Source of the DNA: DSUN01 sp035527715
GTDB taxonomy: Bacteria; Planctomycetota; PUPC01; DSUN01
Length of the DNA stretch: 64,000 nt
Direction of reading: 5' to 3'
Assembly (NCBI GenBank): GCA_035527715.1
Contig: DATKZY010000028.1
Coordinates: 1 to 64,000, forward strand
The first letter of the stretch is position 1. Each line of letters opens with the position of its first letter. Below are positions 16,311 to 26,100 of this stretch, piece by piece. The notes below the pieces were generated by a model. That model saw nothing but the letters and a program-made list of their open reading frames with translations, ran no database searches and was not told the DNA's origin. The position numbers were made by a program, and so were the translations under genes.

Positions 16311-16395
16311 TGGGACATATGGGACCTATGGGACGAATGGGACGGACATGCCAGCTTGGTCCGATAGGTCCCATCGGCCCCATAGGTCCCATCGG
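16311..16395. repeat. GGGACNNATG palindromic element, copy 1
   Basis: The left arm is GGGACATAT/GGGACCTAT/GGGACGAAT nonamers; the right arm is GATAGGTCCCATCGGCCCCATAGGTCCCATCGG. The element fills most of the 121-base gap between the ABC ATPase and permease genes. Related copies are at 20154, 46082, 58434 (one arm) and 60390. Confidence 0.85.
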
Positions 16396-16404
16396 CTTTG
16401 CCCC

Positions 16405-17100
16405 CTACTTGCTCGCCCTCAGTTCACCATCGCGCAATTCGAGCACGCGGCTCATTCGACCCGCCAGGTCGAGGGCGTGGGTGACGAGGATGAGGGTGAC
16501 CTTCTCCTCGCGGTTCAGCTCGACGAGGAGGGCGGCGAGGTTCTCCGCCGACGCGCGGTCGAGGGAGCCGGTCGGCTCGTCGGCGAGGAGAAGGTTCGGG
16601 GCGTTGATGAGGGCGCGGACGACGGCCGCCCTCTGCCGCTCGCCGCCCGAGAGCTGGCCGGGAAAGTAGTCGGCACGGTCGGCCAGCCCGACCCGCTCCA
16701 GGAGGCGCCTGGCCCGCTGCTCGGGCGTCTCGCCGGGCGACAGTGCGCCCGCCACAAGCGTGGGCACGAGGACGTTCTCCAGGACGGTGCACTGGGGCAG
16801 AAGATGGTGGAGCTGAAAGACGAAGCCGATCTCGCGGTTGCGGACGAGTGCGAGGCGTTTGTCGTCGAGGGACGCGAGGTCGGTGCCGCGGAGGAGCACG
16901 CGGCCGCTGGTGGGGCGGTCGAGTGCGCCGATGAGGTTCAGCAGCGTGCTCTTGCCGCAGCCCGACGGCCCGACGATGGCGAGCGATTCGCCGGCCTCGA
17001 CGCGCAGGCTCACGCCGTCCAGCACGGGCGGGGCCGCGGCGGGGCCTTCGTACTGCTTGGAGACGTCCACCAGTTCCAGTAGGGGAGTCGCTTCAGGCAT
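16405..17100 (-). CDS. ABC transporter ATP-binding protein, LolD/MacB family
   Basis: A 231-residue cytoplasmic ATPase of the family that drives MacB/LolC-type permeases. Walker A is GPSGCGKST (about 44-52), the Q-loop is FVFQLHHLLPQ, the signature is LSGGERQRAAVVRAL, Walker B is LLLADEPTGSLD, and the H-loop is ILVTHA. The start at 17100 (MPEATPLL) is chosen because the frame upstream is encoded by an ATCC repeat element (giving FLHPSIHPPIHSS) and has no family similarity. It is the upstream gene of a two-gene operon with the double permease and should energise it. Confidence 0.92.
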   Translation of the reverse strand: MPEATPLLELVDVSKQYEGPAAAPPVLDGVSLRVEAGESLAIVGPSGCGKSTLLNLIGALDRPTSGRVLLRGTDLASLDDKRLALVRNREIGFVFQLHHLLPQCTVLENVLVPTLVAGALSPGETPEQRARRLLERVGLADRADYFPGQLSGGERQRAAVVRALINAPNLLLADEPTGSLDRASAENLAALLVELNREEKVTLILVTHALDLAGRMSRVLELRDGELRASK

Positions 17101-17123
17101 CGCAGGCCCTTCCGTTGACGAAG

Positions 17124-17214
17124 GGGATGAATGGATGGGTGGATGAATGGATGGATGGAGAAACCTGGTTCTCGCTGACATTCATCCAATCATCCATTCA
17201 TCCAACCATCCCCT
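17124..17214. repeat. ATGG/ATCC palindromic repeat element, copy 3
   Basis: Arms GGGGATGAATGGATGGGTGG and CATCCATTCATCCAACCATC; the loop contains CTGGTTCTCGCTGACATT, which resembles the loops of copies 1 and 2. It fills the gap between the propeller gene (17221) and the ABC ATPase (17100). Confidence 0.85.
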
Positions 17215-17220
17215 TTCTGA

Positions 17221-18351
17221 TCACCGTTTCGCCCCAAAGGCGTAGACGGACCCATCCTCGGAGCCGATGACCACGATGCCATCGGCGACGGCGGGCGAGG
17301 CGATGAGGGGCTCGCCGACCTCGTAGGACCAGACCTGCTTGCCGTCGGCGAGGCGGACCATGTAGAGCCGTCCGTCGGCGGAGCCGAAGACCACCTTGTC
17401 GCCGCAGAGGACTGGCGAGCTGTCCACCTCGCCGCGGGTGCGGAAGGCCCAGAGGGGCTTGCCGGTGTCGCGTGCGAAGCAGTGGAGGCTCTTGTCGCGT
17501 GAGCCGACGACGATGCGGTCGTCGCCGATGGCGGGCGAGGCGAAGAAGGGGTCGCCGTCGCCGCCCTGCTTCCAGATGACCTTGCCCTCGGCGACGTCGG
17601 CGCAGAGGAACTCGCCGCCGTAGTTGCCCACGAACACGCGGGTGCCGGCCATGGCCGCGGAGGCGGCGATGTAGGAGCCGGTCTCGATGGCGGCCAGCTT
17701 CTTCCCGTCGGCGATGGCGACGACGTGGATGATGGCGTCGCAGCCGCCGAACGTGGCCTTGCCGTCGGCCACGGCGGGCGCGCCGTTCACGTAGTTGCCC
17801 GTGGAATACGTCCAGACCCCCTTGCCCGACGCGGCGTCCACGCAGTGGAGGCGGTTGTCGTAGCTGCCGACGAGGATCCAGGTGGCCTTGCCGTCGGGTG
17901 CGGCGACGGAGTTGGCGCCGCCCATGATTTTCCCCTCGGTCTGGTACTTCCAGGCGAGCTTGCCCGAGGCGGCGTCGAGGCAGTAGAGGAAGCCGTCGTC
18001 GGCGCCGACGTAGACCTTGCTGCCGACGACGCAGGGCGCGGCCTCGACGTAATCTTCGGCCTTGAAGTCCCAGAGGGGCTTGCCCGTGGCGAGGTCGAGG
18101 GCGTAGAGCTTGCAGTCGTCGGAGCCGACGAAGACGCGTCCGTCGGCGATGGCGGCGGAGGATTTCACCGCGTCGCCCGTCTTGAACCGCCACAGGCGGG
18201 TGAGCGAGTCGGGCAGGCTGCCCGCGGCCCGGCCGCTGAGCGCGGCGTCGCCGCGGAAAATGGGCCACTGCTTCGATGCCTGGGGGGCGTCCCGGGCCTC
18301 GGCGGGTGCCCACGCGAGACAGGCCAGGATGAGACTCAGCGCCTTCTTCAT
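17221..18351 (-). CDS. Exported PQQ-like (BamB-type) beta-propeller protein
   Basis: A 376-residue protein with a signal peptide (MKKALSLILACLAWAPAEA). Seven or eight propeller blades follow with the repeated core YALDLATGKPLWDFK, YCLDAASGKLAWKY, HCVDAASGKGVWTY, HCFARDTGKPLWAF and related motifs. The whole mature protein is propeller, as in BamB and PQQ-like domains; the residues needed to bind PQQ and calcium cannot be confirmed. It follows the cyclase gene by 9 bases and may be co-transcribed. Its function is unknown; a ligand-binding or scaffolding role in the periplasm is likely. Confidence 0.75.
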   Translation of the reverse strand: MKKALSLILACLAWAPAEARDAPQASKQWPIFRGDAALSGRAAGSLPDSLTRLWRFKTGDAVKSSAAIADGRVFVGSDDCKLYALDLATGKPLWDFKAEDYVEAAPCVVGSKVYVGADDGFLYCLDAASGKLAWKYQTEGKIMGGANSVAAPDGKATWILVGSYDNRLHCVDAASGKGVWTYSTGNYVNGAPAVADGKATFGGCDAIIHVVAIADGKKLAAIETGSYIAASAAMAGTRVFVGNYGGEFLCADVAEGKVIWKQGGDGDPFFASPAIGDDRIVVGSRDKSLHCFARDTGKPLWAFRTRGEVDSSPVLCGDKVVFGSADGRLYMVRLADGKQVWSYEVGEPLIASPAVADGIVVIGSEDGSVYAFGAKR

Positions 18352-18360
18352 GACTGCATG

Positions 18361-20151
18361 CTAGCGCGGGCGGCGTGTGAGTTCAAGGGCGCGTTCGAGC
18401 GCGCCGACGGTGAAGAGGAGGGGATACAGCTTCTCGAAGTACCACAGCTTGGCGAAGTAGAGGCCGATGGGAGCGGGGGGAAAGGAGCGGCCGCAGTCGG
18501 TGCGCTCGATGAGCCAGCGAACACCCGAAGAGATTGCGGATTGGGCAGAGGCAAGAGCGAGGCGGCACAAGGCGTCCACGGTCAGGGCTGTTTCCTCGAT
18601 GGAGGACGGGACGCCGGGGGCTCCGCCCCAGCCGCCGTCGGGGTTCTGGGCGGCGAGGAGCCAGTGCGCGCCGCGCTCAAGCATTGGTCTCACGGCCGCG
18701 GGCCGGCGAGTCGCCAGCTCGGCAAGGGCCATGAGCACGCGGGCGGTGCCGTAGGTGGGGTTCGCCTCGTCGGGCGCCGCCTCGTTGCCGAACCAGAGGG
18801 GGAGCCAGGAGCCGTCGGGGCGTTGGGACGCCGCGAGGAAGGCGACGGCGCGCCGCATGGCCGCCTCGACGCGGGGCCGAAGCTGGGGCGGCAACTCGTT
18901 GAGCCAGGCGTGCCAGGCGAGGAGCGCGTGGGCCGTGAGGTCGGGCGCGCTGCGGTCGAAGGGCAGCTTGCCCCAGCCACGGCAGAAGGTGGGGATGCCG
19001 CCGTCGCGGTTCTGGAGGTCGAGGAGCCAGGAAGCGCCGGAAGCGATTGCGGAAGGGGAAGACGCGGAGCGCGGCCCGCCGAGGAGCTGGCGGAGGGCGA
19101 GGAGGGCGCCGGCCGTGTCGTCGGCATCGGGCACGCCGCCGCTGAGGTCGGTCCACGCCCAGCCGCCAGGGGCGGCGTGGGTGTAGGGATGCTCGACGAC
19201 GTGCTGCTGGGCGAGAAGCCAGTCGCGGATCGGCTGGCGGGCCTCGTCGGGCAAGGCGGCGCCGAGGGCGTTGACCGCCAAGGTGGTGACCCAGGTGGCG
19301 AGGTCGGCGTCAATCGGCCAGCTCCCGTCGTCGCGGACCGTGCGGCGGAGGAACTCGACGCCCTTTGCCGCGACCGGGTGGCGCGCCTCGCCGATGCTCG
19401 CGAGGCTCATGGTGACGAAGCTGGTGATGGGCATGGCCTCGAGGAAGCCGCCGCTCTCGGGCTGCGTGCTCTGGAGGACTCGGAGCGTCTTCCGCCGCAC
19501 GAGGCGTCGGGCCAGGCGGGCGACGGGATTGCGCGGCGGGGCGTGATGAAAGCGCGCCTGGCCGATGGCGATGAGCGCGGGCAGCGCGTAGCTCACGACC
19601 GGCAACCGCAGCCACCTGAAGAGGCGATGGGGGAACGCCGCCAGCTCGAAGGGCAACGGGGCCACGTGACGCCACGCCCCGCGTCCCTCGCCCAGCCGCC
19701 CGCCGAGGGCGCACATCGTGAGGATGGGGGCGGAGAACGTGCGGTCGCCGCCATAGCGCGCCACGATGGCGCGGGCCACCCGCTCGGGCTCCAGGCCGCC
19801 CGCGGCCCGGGCCAGCCAGGCCTCGGTCTCGGCGAGCACAGGCATCTTGCCTGTGGCGCCGAAGGCGGCCCAGGCGAGGGCCGTGGTGCTGAGGTTGGAC
19901 GCGGAGCGGACGGTGTCGCCCCAGCCGCCGTCGGGGTTCCGGTGGCGGGCCAACCAGTCGAGGCCGCCGCGGATCAGGCTCTGATGGGCCGAGCTGTCCA
20001 CGAGGGCGAGGGCCGCGACCGCGGTGGCGGTGGACAGGGCGCTGCTCGACAGCTCGCCGACCCAGTGCCCCTCGGGGCCGCGCTCGGCGAGGAGGCGGGT
20101 GCGGGCTGCATCGAGGGCTTCCTTGAGCGCGGCGACATCGCTGGGGTTCAT
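18361..20151 (-). CDS. Squalene-hopene-cyclase-like protein
   Basis: A 596-residue class II terpene cyclase-like protein of alpha/alpha-barrel architecture. The catalytic DxDD acid motif is present as D342-A-D-D345-T. Several QW-type repeats are visible: NPDGGWGD, ESGGFLEA, DGSWPID, NRDGGIPTF, DGSWLPLW and NPDGGWGG. These enzymes protonate and cyclise squalene-type polyprenes to hopanoid-like products. It is slightly shorter than typical hopene cyclases (about 630), and no other hopanoid or squalene synthesis gene is nearby, so the substrate is open. I start at 20151 (MNPSDVAAL), after a GGAC-type ribosome-binding site; the 12 residues upstream (MGPMGSIGPIGH) come from a repeat element. Confidence 0.8.
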   Translation of the reverse strand: MNPSDVAALKEALDAARTRLLAERGPEGHWVGELSSSALSTATAVAALALVDSSAHQSLIRGGLDWLARHRNPDGGWGDTVRSASNLSTTALAWAAFGATGKMPVLAETEAWLARAAGGLEPERVARAIVARYGGDRTFSAPILTMCALGGRLGEGRGAWRHVAPLPFELAAFPHRLFRWLRLPVVSYALPALIAIGQARFHHAPPRNPVARLARRLVRRKTLRVLQSTQPESGGFLEAMPITSFVTMSLASIGEARHPVAAKGVEFLRRTVRDDGSWPIDADLATWVTTLAVNALGAALPDEARQPIRDWLLAQQHVVEHPYTHAAPGGWAWTDLSGGVPDADDTAGALLALRQLLGGPRSASSPSAIASGASWLLDLQNRDGGIPTFCRGWGKLPFDRSAPDLTAHALLAWHAWLNELPPQLRPRVEAAMRRAVAFLAASQRPDGSWLPLWFGNEAAPDEANPTYGTARVLMALAELATRRPAAVRPMLERGAHWLLAAQNPDGGWGGAPGVPSSIEETALTVDALCRLALASAQSAISSGVRWLIERTDCGRSFPPAPIGLYFAKLWYFEKLYPLLFTVGALERALELTRRPR

Positions 20152-20153
20152 GT

Positions 20154-20222
20154 GTCCTATGGGTCCTATTGATCCCATCGGTCCCATAGGACATATGGGG
20201 CGGATGGGACGAATGGGATGGG
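20154..20222. repeat. GGGACNNATG palindromic element, copy 2
   Basis: TCCTATGGGTCCTATTGATCCCATCGGTCCCATAGGA is followed by GGGGCGGATGGGACGAATGGGATGG. It lies immediately upstream of the cyclase start and would add a collagen-like GPMGSIGPIG peptide if read from the upstream ATG. Confidence 0.8.
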
Positions 20223-20235
20223 CGTGGGTGGGGCC

Positions 20236-22809
20236 TCACGCCCAGAAGACGAGGCCCACATCGTGCGGGTTGGCGAGGTCGTCGTGCCGCGGGAGGACGC
20301 GGAAGACGTAGCCGTGGCGCCCTGCCGTGCGGCAGGCGACCTGGGCGGCGTAGAGCCATTCGCCGGGCCGCTCGCCCCCCTCGCAGCTCATCTCGACGAT
20401 GCTGGGCTCGGTGATCTGCCGCTGGGCGTCCAGCCGGCCCATGTAGAGCTGGACCGTGACCTCCTGGGGCTTGATGTCGTCGAGGTAGAGCTTCACGCGG
20501 ACGGGGGACTCGGCGCCGGCCTGGAACTCGTCGGGAGGGACGGCCAGGACGTCCAGGAGGCGGATCTTCCCCCATCGCTCGCGCAGGCGCTGCTTCCAGG
20601 CGACGAGCTCGCCGGCGCGGCGGACGCCGTCGGCCAGCAGCCCTCGGCCCCGCCGAATGCCCGGGACGTAGAACTTCTCGGTGTACTCGTGCACCATGCG
20701 GTTGGTGTTGAAGACGGGGTTGATGGTGCGGAGGGCCGCCTTCATCATCTTCACCCAGCCGTTCGGCACGGTGTCGCGGCCCCGGTCGTAGAAGAGCGGG
20801 ATGACCTGCTTTTCGAGGAGGTCGTAGAGGAGGTGGCTTTCGACGGCGTCGCGCTTCTCCTCGTCGGCGTACTCCTCGCCGTGGCCGATGGCCCAGCCGT
20901 TGCCGGGGGCGTAGCCCTCGTCCCACCAGCCGTCGAGCACGCTGATATTGAGTCCGCCGTTGGCGGCGATCTTCATGCCGCTGGTGCCGCTGGCCTCGAG
21001 GGGGCGGCGGGGGGTGTTGAGCCCGGCGTCCACGCCGCTGGCCAGGTAGTGGGCGAGGCAGAGATCGTAGTCCTCGAGGAAGACGATGTGTCGGCGGAAG
21101 TCCTCGCTGCGGCTCTCGGCGATGATGTCGCGGATGAACTCCTTCCCGCCCCGGTCGTGGGGGTGGGCTTTGCCGGCGAAGATGAGCTGGACGGGGCGCT
21201 CCTTGTCGTTGAGGATGCGGCGCAGGCGCTCGCGGTCGCGGAAGAGGAGCTTTCCGCGCTTGTAGGTGGCGAAGCGGCGTGCGAAGCCGATGGTGAGGGC
21301 CTCGGGGTCGAGCACCTCGTCGGCGCCGGCCACGTCGTCGGGGCTGGCGCCGGCCCCCAGGAGCTGCGCCTTGAGCCGGGCGCGCACGGTGGCCACCAGG
21401 CGCTCGCGCCGCCGCTCGTGCGTGCGCCACAGCTCGGCGTCGGGAATCCGCTCCGCGCGTTGCCACACCGCGTGGTCCACGGGCCGGTCCACCCAATGGG
21501 GGTCGAGGTAGCGGTCGAGCAGCGTCGCCATGTCCAGCGAGAGCCAGCTCCGCGTGTGCACGCCGTTCGTGATGGCGAGGATGGGCACCTCGTCGAGCGG
21601 CGTGTCGGGCCACAGGCGCCGCCACATGGCCCGCGAGACCTTGCCGTGGAGCTGGCTGACGCCGTTGCGCGCCGCGGAGAGCTTCATGGCCAGCACGGTC
21701 AGGCAGAACGCCTCGTTGCGGTCGAGCGGGTCCTCGCGCCCGAGGGCCATGAAGTCGTCCCAGCTCACGCCCAGGGTCTGGCAGTAGCCTTGGAAGAACT
21801 TGCGCATGGTCGCTTCGTCGAAGCGTTCGTTGCCTGCGGGCACGGGGGTGTGCGTGGTGAAGGCGGCGTGCGCGGCCACGGCCTCGGCGGCGGTGGGGAA
21901 CGGCACGCCGTGCTGGCCCATGAGCGCGCGGCAGCGCTCGAGGGCGAGGAACGCGCAGTGCCCCTCGTTCATGTGGTAGAGCTCGGGCTCGATGCCGAGG
22001 GCCTGGAGCGCCCGCACGCCGCCGATGCCGAGCAGGATCTCCTGGGCGATGCGCTCCTCGGAGCCGGCGGCGTTGCCGTAGAGCCGGGCCGTGATGTCGC
22101 GGTCGTACTCGCTGTTCTCGGGGACGTTTGTGTCGAGGAGGATGAGGGGGATGCGCCCGATCTGGGCGCGCCAGACCTGCGCGCGGACGGTGCGGCCGGG
22201 GTATTCGAGCTCGATGGCGACGGGGCTGCCGTCGTCGCGCTTGAGCAGCTCGATGGGGGTCGTGTAGAAGTCGGTCTCGGGATACTCCTCCTGCTGCCAG
22301 CCATCGGCGCTCAGGCGCTGGCGGAAGTAGCCCTGGCGGTAGAGGAGCCCGACGCCGACGAGCGGCAGGCCGAGGTCGCTGGCCGCCTTCACGTGGTCGC
22401 CCGCCAGGACCCCCAGGCCGCCCGAGTAGATCGGCAGGCACTCGTTGATGCCGAACTCGAACGAGAAGTAGGCGATGCGGGTGCCCGCGAGGTCGGGGTG
22501 GGCGCCATCGAACCAGGTCTGCGTGTGCATGTAGTCCTGGAGCCGGCGCTCCTGGCGCGCGACGGCCGCCACGTAGCTGGAGTCCGCGGCCACCTCCTCG
22601 AGGCGCTCACGCCGCACCTCGGCGAGGAGGCGGACGGGGTTGTGGTTCACCTGCTCCCACACGTCGGGGTCGAGTCGGCGGAAGAGCTCGAACGCCTCGG
22701 AGTTCCAGCACCACCAGAAGTTGTACGCGAGGGTCCTGAGGGCCTTGATGCTCTCGGGCAGGGCGGGGACAACGCAGAACGTCCGCAGCGCGCCGCGCAT
22801 CGCCGGCAT
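20236..22809 (-). CDS. glgP: Alpha-glucan (glycogen/maltodextrin) phosphorylase
   Basis: An 857-residue GT35-type alpha-glucan phosphorylase that releases glucose-1-phosphate from glycogen or maltodextrin using pyridoxal phosphate. The N-terminus has the NFWWCWN and FSFEFGINECLPIYSGGLG motifs of the short bacterial/archaeal subfamily. The PLP-lysine region is EASGTSGMKIAANGGLN, and GKAHPHDRGGKEFIRDI is part of the catalytic site. The start at 22809 follows a strong GGAGGAGA ribosome-binding site; an upstream in-frame ATG adds 15 residues without conservation. A promoter with TATAGT is at 22861-22888. The gene stands alone, without other glycogen genes. It is cytoplasmic. Confidence 0.92.
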   Translation of the reverse strand: MPAMRGALRTFCVVPALPESIKALRTLAYNFWWCWNSEAFELFRRLDPDVWEQVNHNPVRLLAEVRRERLEEVAADSSYVAAVARQERRLQDYMHTQTWFDGAHPDLAGTRIAYFSFEFGINECLPIYSGGLGVLAGDHVKAASDLGLPLVGVGLLYRQGYFRQRLSADGWQQEEYPETDFYTTPIELLKRDDGSPVAIELEYPGRTVRAQVWRAQIGRIPLILLDTNVPENSEYDRDITARLYGNAAGSEERIAQEILLGIGGVRALQALGIEPELYHMNEGHCAFLALERCRALMGQHGVPFPTAAEAVAAHAAFTTHTPVPAGNERFDEATMRKFFQGYCQTLGVSWDDFMALGREDPLDRNEAFCLTVLAMKLSAARNGVSQLHGKVSRAMWRRLWPDTPLDEVPILAITNGVHTRSWLSLDMATLLDRYLDPHWVDRPVDHAVWQRAERIPDAELWRTHERRRERLVATVRARLKAQLLGAGASPDDVAGADEVLDPEALTIGFARRFATYKRGKLLFRDRERLRRILNDKERPVQLIFAGKAHPHDRGGKEFIRDIIAESRSEDFRRHIVFLEDYDLCLAHYLASGVDAGLNTPRRPLEASGTSGMKIAANGGLNISVLDGWWDEGYAPGNGWAIGHGEEYADEEKRDAVESHLLYDLLEKQVIPLFYDRGRDTVPNGWVKMMKAALRTINPVFNTNRMVHEYTEKFYVPGIRRGRGLLADGVRRAGELVAWKQRLRERWGKIRLLDVLAVPPDEFQAGAESPVRVKLYLDDIKPQEVTVQLYMGRLDAQRQITEPSIVEMSCEGGERPGEWLYAAQVACRTAGRHGYVFRVLPRHDDLANPHDVGLVFWA

Positions 22810-22860
22810 GTTCTCTCCTCCTGAGCCATCGGCCTCCGCCGCCTCCCCGACCACACGCAG

Positions 22861-22888
22861 ACTATACAGGATGGCCCGCGAGATGCAA
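22861..22888 (-). promoter_or_regulatory. Promoter for the alpha-glucan phosphorylase gene
   Basis: On the minus strand TTGCAT (22888-22883) and TATAGT (22866-22861) are 16 bases apart, about 52 bases before the ATG at 22809. Both match the sigma-70 consensus well. Confidence 0.65.
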
Positions 22889-22934
22889 GTGCGAAGCGAG
22901 TACGGCCTCCAGTCCTGGCGCTGGCCTCGCCCTT

Positions 22935-23030
22935 GAATCGTCGTCGTTGTCGTCGTCGTCCTCGTCGTCGAATGCGGAAGGGGGGGAAGCCCAAAGAATC
23001 GACGACGACGACGAGGACGACGAGCACGAG
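22935..23030. repeat. CGTCGTC-armed palindromic element
   Basis: The left arm (22938-22971) contains CGTCGTCGTCCTCGTCGTCGA; the right arm (22996-23029) contains the reverse complement, and the G-rich loop is about 24 bases. It lies in the divergent region between the phosphorylase and the next gene. The interrupted CCT pattern is the same as at 3435 and in the 50968 array. Confidence 0.85.
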
Positions 23031-23087
23031 AAGACGGGAAGGGAGGTGGTTACCATGACTGGGGGCCATACTCGTGCGGAGGCGCAT

Positions 23088-23116
23088 TTGACGCGCAGGG
23101 GCAGACCTGCGATGAT
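23088..23116 (+). promoter_or_regulatory. Promoter for the double FAD oxidoreductase gene
   Basis: TTGACG (23088-23093) and GATGAT (23111-23116) are separated by 17 bases. The implied start site near 23123 is ten bases before the ATG at 23133, which supports that start and excludes upstream in-frame ATGs. Confidence 0.6.
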
Positions 23117-23132
23117 CGCTGTGGGATCAACC

Positions 23133-26100
23133 ATGCGGCGAAGCAGAAGTCCTGCATTCCTGGCTCTTGTCGTGCTGAGCTGCGCCGGCCGGTCCGCCGC
23201 GGGCGGCGCCGGGGCAGCTCCCGACGTTTCGCTGCCCTCGAAGAGGAGCGACCTGGCCGTGGCCGTGGAAGGCGATCAGAACATCCCCGTGATCCGGAGG
23301 GCCGACGTGCTGGTGGTCGAGGGCACCCTGGCCGGCTGCCTCGCCGCCTGGGAGGCCGCCCGCCAGGGCAGGACGGTGGTCCTCGCCGCCTCGGGCACGT
23401 CCGTGCCCCACGACATCGCCGTCACCCTCCGCCCCTGGGCACGCGAGGAGGACCTGGCCGGCGTGCCGAAGGAGTTCGCCGACGCCTTCCGCAAGTGTGT
23501 GAAGGAGCGCGCGGAGGACGGCGAGCTGATCTTCGACCTGGCCCGCCTGGCCGTGGCCACCGAGGACCTGCTTCTTGATGCGGGGGTGGGCATCTACTAT
23601 GGCCTGAGCCCCTGCGGCGTAGCGAGAAAGGGCCGGCGCGTCGTCGCGGTCGTGTTCGCGGGCAAGGCGGGCCTGGCCGCCCTCGAGGCGGGCGCGACGG
23701 TGGACTGCACGGCCGATGCCCGCGTGGCCGCCCTGGGCGGCGCACGTTTCGCCAGCCGCGCGCTTCGCGACGGGCGACTCGATGTCCGCTACACCATGCT
23801 CTGCAACGACCGTCCGCCCCGCGAGCTGGCCGTCGGGGGCGTGCCCGAGCTGGTGGGCGGCAAGCTCATCGCGCACGGGCAGCTCGCCGAGTTCCATATG
23901 CGACTGGCCGCGCGGGGCGACGCGGTGATGCGCGACGCCGAGCTGACCCTGCGGGCCCGCGTGGTGGCGGCCAACGCCGGCCGCGCGCTGCGCGGGGTGG
24001 CCTTCGCCCGCGGCGGCGACGCCCTCTGGGTCGAGCCCACCCGTCGCATCCTCACCCGCTCCGAGGCGGCGGGGCTCGACCTCGCCGCCTGCCAGCCGCA
24101 GGGGGTCGAGGGCATCCTCGTGTGCGGCCCGGCCGCCGACGTGCCCGACGAGCTGGCCCGCGACCTTGCCGAGCCGTTCGGGGGCGCCGCCGTCGCCGGG
24201 GTCGTGGCGAAGGCCGATTGGGCCAAGCTGGCCTCCGCCCCCGACGCGGCGGCGGAGACCCAGGTCGTCCTCGCCGCCGAGGGAGAAGCCGCGCCGCGCC
24301 ACGCGCCGGGCGTGCGCGTGCGCTTCGGGGTCTCGCAGGCCATCCGCCGCGCCGACGCCGCCATCGCGTTGGGGCAGCCAGCGATTCCCGTGGTCGCCGA
24401 GGCCGACGTGCTGGTGATCGGCGGCGGCACGAGCGGCGTGCCGGCCGCCCTCGTCGCCGCGCGGGACGGCGCGAGGACCCTCCTCATCGAGAAGCACTCC
24501 GACGTGGGTGGCACGCACACCCTCGGCGGCGTGTCGAAGTACTGGTTCGGCCGCCCCACCGACTTCGTCCGCCAGCTCGACCGCGACGCCCTCGCGCTCC
24601 TCTCGGGCACGGGCATGCCGAAGTCGCTCGCCATGCTCTACTCCCTCATCGCCTCGGGCGTGAGCGTGGTGCCCCAGTGCCTGGCCGCGGGCACGCTCGT
24701 CGAGGGCGACGCGGTGAAGGGCGTGGTGGTCGTCGCCCCCACGGGCCTCGCCGCCATCACGGCCAAGGTGGTGATTGACGCCACGGGCGACGGCGATATT
24801 GCGGCCTGGGCGGGCGCCGCGCACTCCTGGGGCACGGGCCGCGACGCCCAGACCCTCTGGTTCTCCTTCGGCCGCTTCGTGGGGCCCAAGAGCGAGGCCA
24901 GCCGCCAATACCACTCGGCGGTGGACCTGCGCGACCCGGCCGACTTCTCGCGGGCGATCATCGCCGCGCGGCGGCGCGGCGGCATCTTCGGCCAGGGCGA
25001 TTTCCCGCAGTACTACCTGACCCCCCGCGAATCGCGCCACATCAAGGGCCGAGCCACCGTGACCTATGGCGGCGTATTCCGCGAGCAGCGCTGGCCCGAC
25101 GTCGTGCTCGTCTGCGAGTCGAACTTCGACATCAAGGGCATCGCTTCGAGCGACCTGGCCCTCTGTGGCTACGCGGAAAAGGAGTTCACGAAGAACTACC
25201 CCGCCGCAATCCCCTTTCGCGCGCTCGTGCCCGAGAGGTTCGAAGGCATCCTTGTCGTCGGCAAGGCATACTCCGTTACCCACGACGCCTTGTCGCTTGC
25301 CCGCATGCAGCGCGACCTGATGGCGATGGGGGGCGCCGCCGGCCTCGCCGCCTCGATGGCCGTCCGCGCCAGGTGCCCCGTCGCCTCGGTGAGCGTGGCC
25401 GATCTCCAGAAGGGCCTCGTCAAGCTCGGCATCCTCCGCCCCGCCGATCTGGCCGAGCCGGCCGCCTCGGCCTCGGAGCGGGAGATAGAGCACCTCGTCC
25501 GCGATCTGGCCGCCGACTCGTTGTCGCTGCCCGGCCAGGTGAAGGTCCTGGGCTGCGGCAAGGCGGCCATCCCGTTGCTCAGGAACGCCCTTCCGCGTGC
25601 GACCGAGCGCGGGCGGGTGGCGTGCGCCAAGGCCCTCTGCTTCCTCGGCGACACCGAGGGCGTGCCCACGTTGCTGGAGGAGCTCCGCCGCCAGCTCGGC
25701 GGCGAGAAGCTGCCGCCCAGCCCCCGCAAGTCCCACGAGGCGCCCGACCACGGCTACGCGCCCGAGCCGGCTTTCCTCATCAATGCCATCGGCCTCGCCC
25801 GCGACCCGCGGCTCGTGCCGCTCCTCAAGCCGCTCGCCGAACGCATCGTGATTGACTCGAGGAAGTCCGACGACATGTTCAGCTACGTCCATGCCATCTG
25901 CTACGCCTGCGAGCGGCTCGCGGCGCCCGAGGCGGTCGAGGCCCTCGAGGTCCTCGCCGAGAAGCCCGGCATCAAGGGTTCGGCGCTCCCCGAGGGCACC
26001 GACCCGCGGAGGTCCGTGAGCCACGTGGCCGAGCGCCACGCCTACCTGGAGCTGTGCGTGGGCCGGGCGCTCGCCCGCTGCGGGGCCCCGCGCGGCTACG

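Noticed and set aside
16311..16395. Collagen-like GPxG peptide gene
   Set aside because: The GPxG peptides come from translation of the GGGACNNATG palindromes in one frame; outside the helicase they are not part of a supported gene.
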